DNA of 64,000 nucleotides from Rhynchospora pubera (Eukaryota > Streptophyta > Magnoliopsida > Poales > Cyperaceae), in NCBI GenBank assembly GCA_028095005.1, contig CM051460.1, positions 15,671,501-15,735,500 of the forward strand, written 5' to 3'. This document shows positions 34,601-44,536 of this stretch, one piece after another. Within the stretch, counting starts at the first letter, position 1; every line of letters starts with the position of its first letter. A program made the position numbers and the translations under genes. The notes beneath the pieces are model-generated. The model saw only the letters and a list, made by a program, of their open reading frames with translations. It was not told where the DNA came from and did no database searches.

Positions 34601-37311
34601 CAACGTGGTGCCATTGTTGACAAATGAATCAAAGAATGAGTGCATGCTCTCGCTTCTTTGTGTTGTGTTCATACCTACGAAAAGTATAGTTTGGTTATAA
34701 TATCATTATTTACAATTTACAAATAAATCAAAGGATGAGTACATAGTTTTGCTTCTCTATGTTGTATTCATACCTGCAAAAAATATAGTTCGGTTATAAA
34801 CAGGAATCCATGAGTGTCGAATCTCATACAATTCATTAAGCCATGTATCACTCTCCAGCTTGTATTTCTCTATTACAGCTTTCCAGCCTTCTTCGAATGC
34901 CTCAGGAGAGATTGATTCTCTAATACAATTTGAGATTTCTTTTTGAAATCCAGATCCAGTTTTACAAATTCCAATCTTTTTTGGAAATTTATTGGTGATG
35001 TGCCATAAACATAGACGATGAGAAGTATCAGGAAAGACTCTTTTGACGGCATTACCAATTGCTTTATCTTGATCAGTAAGAATAGAAATTGGTGCTTTTC
35101 CATGCATTGCCTCTAACCAAGTTTTAAATAACCACACAAAGCTTTCTTCTTGTTCATCTTGAAGTAGTGCACAACCAAAAAAGATAGATTGTAGGTGGTT
35201 ATTCACTCCAACAAAATTAGCCAATGGCATTTCATATTTATTGGTTCGATAGGTAGTATCAAATACCACCACATCTCCAAATTTTTCAAAGTAAAGACGG
35301 CCCCTAGCTTCTACCCAAAAGAAATTAATCATTTGATCCTCCTTGTCGCAATCTATTGCGTAAAAGAAGTTAGGATTTTCAGTTTGTTTTCTCCTACAAT
35401 ACTCTAAAACAGCTTGTGCATCACCTATAACTAGATCTTTCCTTCTTTTATCTCTCATGTGGTTGTAACAATCCCTTTCGCTAAAATTCACACCTTCCAT
35501 GCTACCAAGGATCGTTGGAACCTTTCCAATTGGCAAACCAGACTCATTAAACTTTTCTACAAGGTTTTTGGCTACTACAGGCATGCTTTTGTTAGATGTG
35601 AGGTAACATTTACTTTTAGGACTTACCATGAGATGGTTATGATTATTACTGAACTTATATGCAAACCATATTTTTTTCTTCTTCTCCCATTTGACAACTA
35701 ATGTTGCTTCACATCCACATCTACGAGTTAATGTTCTTCTTTCCTGCTCTTTTGATGTTGCTAAATCCTTTTCTTTCTTTTCTTTCCAAAATCCTTGACA
35801 AGAACACACAAATTGTCGACTTGATATACTTCCTCTGCTGCCTGGACGAGTATTTCGTATACGAACGGTGAATCCATTAGCCTTAGCAAAGGCTTTATAT
35901 AGCTCCTCAGCTTTCTCTAGAGATATGAATTCCATACCTTCAAAAAATTTTAAACCATCAGTATTTTCATTGATGTGCTCAGTGTTACTGGCTTCAATTC
36001 TATTGCCTTCAGACTCCACCTCTATAGCAATATCTTCATTTAATTCCATGAAATTTAAGATCTCTCCATTATCCATACTCGATTTATAATGGCTCCTGAC
36101 ATCGAAAAAAAAACACAATTTTAGTTCAAGATAAGATAAACAAAATAGCAATTGAACATCTCAGGATAAATACTGGCACGTATAGAGCAATTTAATAAAA
36201 ATTGATAAAAATTAATCAAGAGGCTATCAAGGTGACCTCTAACCTTTACAAACTCCAAAATACTGGGCACGTATAGAGCAAATTACAAAATATTCATACA
36301 AAATCTACTAATAATTAGAGATTATATCAATTTGACCATGATTTTTTATTCTAAACCATTAGAGTTGAGACCAATCGACTTCAAGCCTAGACATTGTTCT
36401 TCAACGAAGGGGCATAACATTAAGCAAAGTTTTAGGCCTAAATTTTTGCACTACTTCTGTATAGTTTTTATTTTCAAAGTCACGATACTCAAAAAAGCAT
36501 GGAAATGATCACCGATCATCTCAGTAAAGAACTTCAATACCTAACTGTTAAAGAGTGGGGAACAGGAGCACTGAGACACGCCTAGGGTTAGAAAGGTGCG
36601 AAAGGTCGTACCTGGGTAGTTACGAGACAATCGAAAGTCGGTCGGAATAGTTCTAGGGCACAATCGCGCGCTGGCTTCGAAGCGTGAGATGTCTTAGAGA
36701 GAGCGAGAGGCGAACGCAAGAGAGAGGAGATTGTACGGAGAGGAAAGAAAGAGCACAAGAGAGATGAAGAGGGAAGAATTAAAGATGCAACTACAGGATT
36801 TAATCAGAACCGTTGATTAGGACTTAATCCAACGGACGGTGATTTGTGACAACTGGGGGCAATTTATTTCGTTGGCAGCGGAACGCTGCTCTATATATAT
36901 ATAGAGTTTAGCTATGGTGAGTCGCGACTCACGGACCCTCCGGTGAGTCGCGACCAATACTCCTAGATCTAGATCAAAATGACCGATCCAAACCGTCCAA
37001 TATGATCTCCCTATTTAAATCTCCGTGCAAACTAAATTTTTTATTTTTTCGAAATTTTTAAGTATTTTTTTCGGATTTTTAAAAACTGATGTTTTTGAAT
37101 GGTTTAGAACCAATTAGATTAACGATTTTCTAAAATTTCAAAAAAATACTTCAAAATTTCGAAAAAATGAAAAATTTGGTCTACATAGAGATTTCAATAG
37201 GGAGATCATATTGGACGGTTTGGATTGGTCATTTTGATCTAGATCTAGGAGTATTGGTCGCGACTCACGGACCACCGGAGGGTCCGTGAGTCGCGACTCA
37301 CCGTAGCTAAA

Positions 37312-37352
<41 letters not shown>

Positions 37353-40300
37353 TTTTAAAATGTGATTTGTGCGATTTAGCGGTTGGGTGGTGATTTAGCG
37401 TTTATCGGTGATAAAATGGTTGTGCAGTGTGAACAAAAATCTTGATAAAACGGAAAAAACGGAGTTTTTTAAAAGCTTTTTATATATATATATATAGAGA
37501 GAGAGAGGATTGCTAAAATGCTATGCATAGCACGGATGCCCTTCGTGCTACAGATTCATTCTTGCATTTCATGCTTCAAACAACCGATCCAAACCGTTCA
37601 TTATCTTCTTCATATTGAAATCTCATTAGAAACCAAATTTTACATTTTTTTGAATAATTTTACTATTTTTGTCATATTTTTTAAAATACTTAATCTAATA
37701 AATTCTGGACCTTTCAGTAACAGTGATTTTAAAAAATCTGAGAAAAATAGTAAAAAAATAAAAAAAAAATGTAAAATTTGATTTCTAATGAGATTTTGAA
37801 GATAATGAACGGTTTGGATCAGTTATTTGAAACATGAAATGCAATAACGAATCTGTAGCACGAAGTGCATACGTACTATGCATAGTATTTTAGCAATCAC
37901 TACAACAAAAAAGATTATTAGTACCGGCTCATTAGTACCGATTTTTAAGAAAACCGGTACTAATAATAAATCATGGCATTTTCGTAATTGTCAGATATAT
38001 TATTTAGTACCGGTTTTTTTAAAAAAACCGGTACTAAAAATCGTCTGAAAAAAAAATGTTTTTAATTTAGTACCGGTTTTTTTATAAAAAACCGGTACTA
38101 ATTAATTGATTTTTAGTACCGGTTTTTTATAAAAAACCGGTACTAAAGGTTTGAATTTATTAAAAAAAAAACAGTTTAATATTAGTACCGGTTTTTTATA
38201 AAAAACCGGTACTAAAAATCAATTAATTAGTATCGGTTTTTTATAAAAAACCGGTACTAAACATTGAAAGAATAAAAAAAAACCGGTTTTTTTCAGCGAT
38301 TTTCAGTACCGGTTTTTTTTTAAAAAAACCGGTACTAAATTAAAAACTGTTTTTTTTATGAGCATCCAAGAGAATCTATTCAACACAGCCAAAGAGGAGA
38401 GAGATGCATGCATTGAAAAGGTCCACACCTGGGATGAGTTCACGACTGCTCACAACAACAAGAAGTTGATATTTGCTCCTTGGTGTGATGAGAAGGTACT
38501 CTCTGCTCTCTCTCTCTCTCTATCCCCCCTCTCCACTCCACCACATCTTCTGATGTTTTCTTGTTTTGGAAACTTGGTCAATTCATGTATGTAACACATG
38601 CATCAACCCTAAATAAAGGATGATTTGTGTTGGTGCTCAGGGCTCTGCAACTGGGTTATTGTGGCATGAGATGAATTTGCATATTTGCATGGTGACCCTT
38701 ACGAGTCACGAGTATTCGTCGTTCTATTTTGTTGTTTGTTTGTATAAATACTTATTGCTGTGCATCTTATTTGTAAACATAGGAAGTGGAGGAAGATGTC
38801 AAGGCGAGAACCAAGGGAGATCATGATGTAGCTAAAACATTATGCTCTCCTCTTGACCATCCTAATATCACTGAAGGTACCTGTCTCCTTCTACCCATCT
38901 TTTTTTCCCCTTTCTTTTCCAACTTTTTATTCTCTCAATAAGAATGGAAGTGAGCTTTATGGTGCCCCCAGCAGAATTCCGAATACCACATGCAAAATTG
39001 CTTGATATTTGATCTGATTCTGGAAATAAATATTGGGTTGGTAATGTATACAGCATTGAGATACTATGATAATAACATATATACAAGCTTTGTTTGTTTC
39101 AATGGAACTTCATGTAGGCACGGTTTGGTTTGCATCTGGGAAGCCAGCAAAGAAGTGGACTTACTGGGGGCGGAGTTACTAATTATACTAGTAGTTTCAT
39201 ATTTGAAAGTTGAAAGAGTTGCGACATCTTTGGCCTGTATTTGTTTTTCTTTCTATTTGTCAATTCGACCACGTCCGTTCCTTCTCCGACCACAACAAGC
39301 CGATTTTCATTACATAGTTTGACTGATATGACACCTAAAACAATAGTTTCACTATTAATTTAGCTCAATATTAACAAATTAATATGAAACCGACAGCAAA
39401 TGAACTTTGTGTATTTGTCCTTATTGGACAATTTTGTAATGAACAATTGATCAATACGCGTTTAATTCTAATTTGTATTTTTTGGTTTTTTCTTAATTTA
39501 ATTAATTAAATAATTAATTAAATGATTTCTTAATTTAAATTAATTTAATTTAGTACCGGTTTTTTATAAAAAACCGGTACTAAAAATAATAAAATTTATT
39601 TTTATTTAAATCAGTACCGGTTTTTTATAAAAAACCGGTACTAAAAATAATAGAATTTATTTTTATTTAAATCAGTACCGGTTTTTTATAAAAAACCGGT
39701 ACTAAATGAATTAAAATTTTCGATTTTTTCTTAAATTAATTAAATGATTTTTTGGTTTTTTTAAATTAGTACTGGTTTTTTTTATAAAAAACCGGTACTA
39801 AATCAATTAATTTTAATACCGATTTTTTATAAAAAACCGGTACTAATATGGTTTATTTCCTCATTTACTACCGGCTCATTAGTACCGGTTTTTTGTTGCT
39901 GTTAGTACCTCCTATTATTAGTACCGCTGCAAAACCGGTACTAATGATAGGAAAAAAACCGGTACTAATAATTTTATTTGGCGTAGTGAATCCTCTATAT
40001 ATATATATATATATATATAGAATTTTGCTATGGTGAGTTGCAACTCACCAGAGCTCAGGTGAGTCGCAATCCGGAGCGTTGGATATGCTTTAAGAATCGT
40101 GCAAATATCTGAGATGGATTGGCGCTGGAACTGCTCTAATTTCTCCGTTCCGTCTCTCTGTCTCTCCGTTACCTTCTCTTTCTCTCCATTTCGCGTCTCT
40201 CCCTAGTCTCCCTCATTGAAATCGAAACTAAGCCCCTCCTCAAACCTAGAAAGTCTGAGAGTGGATTGGAGTGGATCGGAGGCAAAGTGGAGAGGATTCT

Positions 40301-43133
40301 TAGCGCCTCAACGCTAACTTGTTGTCAGCGCCTTCGATTCTCAGATACATTCCGTTTCTCTCTCCTCCTCACGCCTTGGACTCATCTCTCCTCCTCAGGT
40401 ATGGTTGCCTCAACGCCTTTGATTTTTATGCTCGCTGAAACAGGTTATCTCTCGCGCCTTAAATTGTTGCATTTCATGAATTAAGGTAATTACTGTAGGA
40501 TATGATAGCTATCACAACCACACGGATTTTGAGAATGAATGCACACAATTTACTGTCCAACCTAGTTTGAGCTTTGATTTTTCTTCCAAAGCCTTAGCAC
40601 CTTCAAAGCCTGAACACGCCTTTCTGTTTTATTTGAATCATGTGTGAATTTTTATACTATTTTTTTTTTCTATCGTTTAATTAGGCCTTTGGAAATGGAG
40701 ACAAGTGAAGGTACTGACTCCCTGTATCAGCAGCAGTATCCTTGGAAATTTATATTTTAGCAGAAGCGGTGAAGGCCAAGAATGGTCTATTATGCATTTC
40801 TAATTGTCATGCTTTGAGAAGCTGATACAGCTTATGTTTATTCCTTGAGTACCTTTCAGTATCTGCGTGTCTAAATGGTATAAAACAATTTAAGTACAAA
40901 ACAAATTGGTATAAAAACACCAAATTACATACGTGTCTAATTGTTGAGTCAAATGGATTTCAGCACATTCGTTTAAATTCTAGCAATATTTTGGAGTCAA
41001 CATTTTTTATTCTTGAGTCATAGCTAGCGATAATGTAAGCAAATCGATTCTTTAGCCAAATTAATTCCAGCAACAGTGCCAACTCAGAATATTTGAGATG
41101 AGTTTAAGGACCTATTTTGAGTACTAGGCACATATGGTACCAGTTCCTGGTATGATGATATCAAAATTTACATTTTTCTAGTATGAGTCCTGTAGTCCTC
41201 GGATTAAATGGTGATTTGAATAACAATGGCAATGACAGTGGTTTTTTTTTTTTTTTTTTTTTGCAGATTAAAGAGTATATATCATTTCTTTTGGTGTTGA
41301 TGGAGAGAAACGAGAAGTTGAAATTAATTATTCCATTATCATGCTATTTTGTAATATTTTGTAACATCTGAACATTATCATACTGTTTTGTAATACATGC
41401 TATTAGATTACAGTCCTTGCTATGTTATCATTATCATGATGTTATGCTACTATCATTTTGTTTAATTATTTTGTTTTGTTATATTTTGTAATAGATATGT
41501 AATGAAAAATTTTGAATTATTATCATGTTGTTTGTACTGATCATGAGACTATAGGAGGGATGGTACCAATGGTATAGGGAGAGATCGGAGATGTGAGGAC
41601 AGTACCAATCAAGAAAGATGTGCAATTTTGCAAAAGAAGTACAGATAAGATAAACTATAATCATACGTACATACATCATGGCCTTTGCAATAAAATTCTG
41701 ATTGGCCCGCTTTAAGATAAACTATAATCAACTATATCATACACAAGTATGTCATACATAATGAGATTAAACTATAATCATACATACATCAAGTTTTTAA
41801 CAAAATGAGACAATAACACTTCAATATCTTTTTAACAAAATGATAGCATATAACACAAAATGTTTCCATAAGAATTAATTCTCTTCGTCCAATTCTTCAT
41901 GTTCCTCCATCACATCTATTTTTTTCCCTGTTGCACTAGATGAACTAGTTATTTAGTTAGTCATAAATTGCACTACCATTAAGAAAGTTATTTAGTCAGG
42001 AATTTAACTATAAATGAACCACTTCCGTACTGCCAATGCATGCTGAGTATGTACCAATTTATCTAAAAAAAGGCATTAAAAGGGGGGAAAAAAGACAAGC
42101 ATACTGGAAACCTTCAGCAAAGTCAATTCATGCTTGTTTTGGCAATTTTATTAATGAAAAATTATGCCAGAAAAATTAAACAATTTGAATAATTAAACAC
42201 TGCCAGTGGGTTTTACCTACCAATTTGGTTACCAGTAACAACAAAATTATATGTACAACTAGTTAAAGTTCATGTATGAAACCAAACAAAAGTAAAAATT
42301 GATTCATATAAAATAAAACTAAAATTAAAAATTACTGAGAAGTAATAACGTTAGATTGAGAGAAGTTACTAGGCCAAAATTAACTACTTCATTCCAAATT
42401 AAATACAACAGAGTTACTTATTTAATTCCACGGTTGCAAGAAGAAAAATTAACTCCAAATGGAGAGAGAGGGTGGAGGGAAGGAGACGATCAAGTACCTG
42501 AGAGAGCTCAAACCCTCCATTGGAAGAAAGATCAAATTGCTCATATAGATTGATCCCACAGAGAAGAGAGAGAGGCAATAACAGATAAGAGGGGTCAGTG
42601 TTGGTAATTATATTATGGTAGAGCAAAATCAAGAGAGAGAAACAAAGAGGGTTCAATTACCTCCGCTTCAAGCAGTCTTCATACTCAAATGCACCATCCA
42701 AATCCAAATCTTCATACCAGAGGAGAGAGAGGAGAGGAGAAAGGAGGCAAGGCTCGTCCAGGTTTCGAAGGCAACAGTGACGAGATGAGGCACTAAGGCG
42801 CTGATGCTGTTCGCACTGAGGTCTGATGCTCTGATCCACTCTCAGCATTTTCACGCGCGACGAATAGGAGGAAGAGGAAACGACGAGGAGGATAGTGGAG
42901 GCGCAGCGTTTTCTCCGATCTACTCTCGGATTGTTCTAGGGTTTGGAGAGGCGCTGGCTCAGATCTATTCGATTTCAGAGAGAGAAAAGGTAACGGAGAG
43001 ACGGAACGGAGAAATTAAGCAGATCCAGCGCCAATCCATCTCAGATATTTGCACGATTTTTAAAGCATATCCAACGCTCCGGATTGCGACTCACCTGAGC
43101 TCTGGTGAGTTGCAACTCACCATAGCAAAATTC

Positions 43134-43165
<32 letters not shown>

Positions 43166-44536
43166 ATTTTATTAAGCAAAACATAGTTCATGAAATTAAT
43201 GTTGCGCGCATCTCTCTTATTCCATGACTGTTCTAATTAACAGATGTGAAAGTGGTGTTGGAAGACACTCCTGAAAAGAAGTCGGGAGGCAAATTTCATG
43301 GAGATGGTTTATGCACGCTTCGAGAGGTCACCGCTGGAAAGAACACGATGCTCCACATAGCTGCAGAACAAGGCCATGTCGAACTGGCTAAGCAACTCAT
43401 CAGTATGGACAATACTCTTTTGACATCTGAGAACTCCAGGAATGAAACTCCACTGCATTTGGCCGCAAGAGCAGGAAAACACAATATCATCTTCCTTATT
43501 GTGTTACTTGCACAACAGTCCCTTACTCGTGGAGCATTCCAAGTTCTCTCGAAGAGGAGCACAGATGGGGATACAGTTCTACATGAGGCAGTTCGAAATG
43601 GTCATGAAGACTCGGCGCAAGTAATCATGACAGTGGCCCCTGCTCTGTCTGCTGAGGTGAACAATGCATCCATATCTCCCTTGTATCTTGCCGTGGTAAG
43701 AAAGTCTGTGGGTGTTGTAAAAACATTGTTAGAGTACAAACACACATCTGCTGCTGGGCCAAAGAAACAAAACGCTTTGCATGCTGCTGTCCTAGGAAGT
43801 CCAGGTTAGAATAATAAATGGCCTACTATTTGATCTGTCTAATTCTCAATAGAACTTGAATAACAAAGTTTTCAGAATTGGAAGGTATAATTTATAACTT
43901 ATTTAACTTTTTGTTTAACTGTCAGAAATAACTTCTATGCTTCTTCGTTGGAGAGCTGAATTGGCCTACGAAAGGGATGACTCAGGAAGCACTCCTCTGC
44001 ACTATGCAGCATCTGATGGTGATGTCGCTGTAGTGCAAACAATTTTAGACAGAGCACCTTTGGCTGTTTACATTCGGGATGAAGAAGGATCATCACCTTT
44101 GCATGTTGCTGCTCAAATGTGCCATTATTCCACTATTGATTCAATTATCGATCGGTGTCCTCACTCATTTGAGCTTCGTGACAACCAAGGCCGGAATTTC
44201 CTACATATTTTAGTTCAACCTGTTAGGGAAATTAACTTTTCTCGTTACAGCTTGATCGAAAAACTACTTTTATCTTTGGGCTTGAAACCACCAGCTATAA
44301 TTGGCAAACAAATTAACCTTGATCGTTATGGTTTGAAAAAAATAGTTAATGAAAGGGACAACAAAGGAAACACGCCATTGCATTGGGCTTCTATGTTTGG
44401 CACTTCAACCAAGATTATGGAGCTAATTGAAATACAGAAAGCAGATACAACAGTAATAAACAATGAAGGCAAGACAGCACTGGACCATGCAATTTCACAA
44501 GATAGCTTCTCTCTCATGGTAATCTTCAATATTTAA
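29999..44536 (+). CDS. ankyrin-repeat protein, PGG exon missing (tandem copy A)
   Basis: Family: plant ankyrin proteins of the ACD6/ITN1 type, usually with a C-terminal PGG membrane domain and often linked to defence or stress. Exons in phase: 29999-30281 (starts MSVDLLANVLRKARDLEDEN), 43244-43804, and 43926 onward. The third exon either ends at the donor after 44518, as in copy B, or reads through to TAA at 44534-44536, giving 484 aa. Ankyrin repeats are clear (NTMLHIAAEQGHVELAKQL, NETPLHLAARAGKHNI, GSTPLHYAASDGDVAVVQ, GNTPLHWASMFGTS). No PGG exon follows before copy B begins at 45994. The first intron is about 13 kb and filled with transposons, so this may be a pseudogene or an ankyrin-only protein. 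Confidence 0.75.
30347..30740. mobile_element. palindromic MITE, family A' (diverged)
   Basis: The left end GAGTTTAGGTACGGTGAG is followed by GATGCATCAC; the right side ends GTGATACATCTCACC, cut short before the outer TIR. It has the same core as family A (CGATCTAAACCGTGCAATAT and TATTGAAATCTCCATGCAGA) but different terminal sequence. It lies between TA tracts and next to family A copy 2. Confidence 0.75.
30762..31165. mobile_element. palindromic MITE, family A copy 2
   Basis: 404 bp, GAGTTTAGCTATGGTGAG to CTCACCGTAGCTAAACTC. Nearly identical to 36904-37314: I see one substitution plus a 7-bp difference near the right end. Flanked by TA tracts. Confidence 0.85.
31188..31586. mobile_element. 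palindromic MITE, family B
   Basis: The left end GAGGTGGGATAAAGTGCCAT pairs with the right end ATGGCACATTAGCCATCCTC. The near-palindrome TGCCATAGATGGCA lies just inside. The core TATTGAAATACCATTGGAGA is shared with the other families. It sits in a TA tract and is absent from the corresponding position after 37314. Confidence 0.8.
31786..32001. mobile_element. palindromic MITE, family C, truncated copy
   Basis: It begins GAGGATTGCTAAAATGCTAT and matches 37505 onward base for base as far as I can see, up to CCTTTCAGTAA at 32001. There it breaks directly into the left part of the MULE. The right half of the palindrome is missing. Confidence 0.8.
33755..36076 (-). CDS. FAR1/FHY3-family MULE transposase
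   Basis: Transposase of the FAR1 lineage, from which the light-signalling factors FHY3 and FAR1 were domesticated. On the minus strand, exon 1 is 36076-34774 and exon 2 is 34674-33755, joined in phase to 740 aa. The start ATG (MDNGEILNFMELNED) follows a likely 5' UTR acceptor. Domains: FAR1 zinc-binding domain (residues about 45-140, FVCSCQGFWKEK through RRCGCEATLVV), MULE catalytic domain (GDVVVFDTTYRTNKY and ISILTDQDKAIGNAV supply two Asp), SWIM zinc finger near residue 560 (CQCHLFEFKGILCRH), and a C-terminal zinc knuckle C-x2-C-x4-H-x4-C (CSICKQFDHDARTC). The frame is intact, so the element may be active. The single 99-bp coding intron is a tandem repeat unit (see findings). Confidence 0.9.
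34621..34800 (-). repeat. 99-bp tandem duplication forming the transposase intron
   Basis: Bases from about 34621 and from about 34720 repeat with an exact period of 99 bp and scattered differences. Each unit contains TACCTRC on the + strand, that is AG/GTA on the coding strand. The intron (34773 down to 34675) is exactly 99 bp. Without splicing, the frame meets TAG seven codons into it. Confidence 0.85.
36904..37314. mobile_element. palindromic MITE, family A copy 3
   Basis: Same element as 30762-31165, with an extra 7 bp (CGGACCA) near the right end. Flanked by TA tracts. The sequence after it (37340-37711) repeats 31620-32001. Confidence 0.85.
37898..39988. mobile_element. non-autonomous CACTA transposon carrying gene exons
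   Basis: It begins CACTACAACAAAAAAG and ends TTTGGCGTAGTG, with a 3-bp target-site duplication AAT (37895-37897 and 39989-39991), which is diagnostic of CACTA (En/Spm) elements. Both subterminal regions (about 37918-38340 and 39550-39975) consist of repeated hairpins of the form TTAGTACCGGTTTTTT plus its complement, about seven on the left and five or more on the right. There is no transposase; the interior is a captured prolyl-tRNA synthetase fragment. Confidence 0.92.
38358..39182 (+). pseudogene. captured 3' end of a cytosolic prolyl-tRNA synthetase gene
   Basis: Three exons with intact splice sites join in phase: 38358-38495 (SIQENLFNTAKEERDACIEK, WDEFTTAHNNKKLIFAPWC), 38783-38876 (EVEEDVKARTKGDHDVAK) and 39118-39182 (GTVWFASGKPAKKWTYWGRS, then Y and stop). 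This is the C-terminal zinc-binding-like domain of eukaryote-type ProRS, ending at the normal SY stop. The catalytic and anticodon-binding parts are absent, so it is not a functional synthetase. Introns are retained, so capture was at DNA level. The frame is undamaged, suggesting a recent event or some constraint. Confidence 0.9.
40020..43133. mobile_element. 3.1-kb long-TIR element in a TA tract (family F)
   Basis: The left end GAATTTTGCTATGGTGAG pairs with the right end CTCACCATAGCAAAATTC. Similarity between the two ends continues inward for roughly 200 bp with gaps (GGATTGGCGCTGG, TTTCTCCGTTCCGTCTCTC). The terminal palindrome GTGAGTTGCAACTCAC resembles that of family A. The interior has only short open frames with no recognisable transposase; stretches at 40266-40484 and 42657-42854 are TIR-proximal and not convincing genes. 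Superfamily uncertain (MULE-like or a relative of the TA-inserting MITEs). Confidence 0.7.

Larger units (their letters stand above)
32008..36870. mobile_element. FAR1-type Mutator-like element (MULE) with long terminal inverted repeats
   Basis: Well-matched inverted repeats of 232 bp: 32008-32239 and 36622-36853, with weaker similarity inward for about another 70 bp (AACCCTAGACGTGTCCCGG against its diverged complement). Between them is a FAR1-family transposase gene on the minus strand. The right end continues outward to GGGGGCAATTTATTTC (36855-36870), resembling MULE termini. The left end lacks the equivalent and joins the truncated family-C MITE through about 6 bp (ATCACC). A 9-bp target-site duplication therefore cannot be read. 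Confidence 0.85.
37505..39995. mobile_element. palindromic MITE, family C, interrupted by a CACTA element
   Basis: Left end GAGGATTGCTAAAATGCTAT. The right arm (CTATGCATAGTATTTTAGCA, then AT) stops at 37897 and resumes as CCTC at 39992-39995 after the inserted CACTA element and its duplicated AAT. The palindrome TGCTATGCATAGCA lies just inside the left end. The core TATTGAAATCTCATTAGAAA is shared with the other families. Confidence 0.85.

Noticed and set aside
37918..39975. Regularly spaced palindromic repeats resembling a CRISPR array or satellite
   Set aside because: They are the subterminal hairpins of a CACTA element, with terminal CACTA/TAGTG and a 3-bp duplication, and the spacing is irregular.
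42804..43166. 120-codon open frame
   Set aside because: It covers the right TIR of the 3.1-kb element and ends in a TA microsatellite.
43296..43562. Open frames antisense to ankyrin exons (also 46418-46660 and 48108-48488)
   Set aside because: Shadows of the real exons on the other strand.
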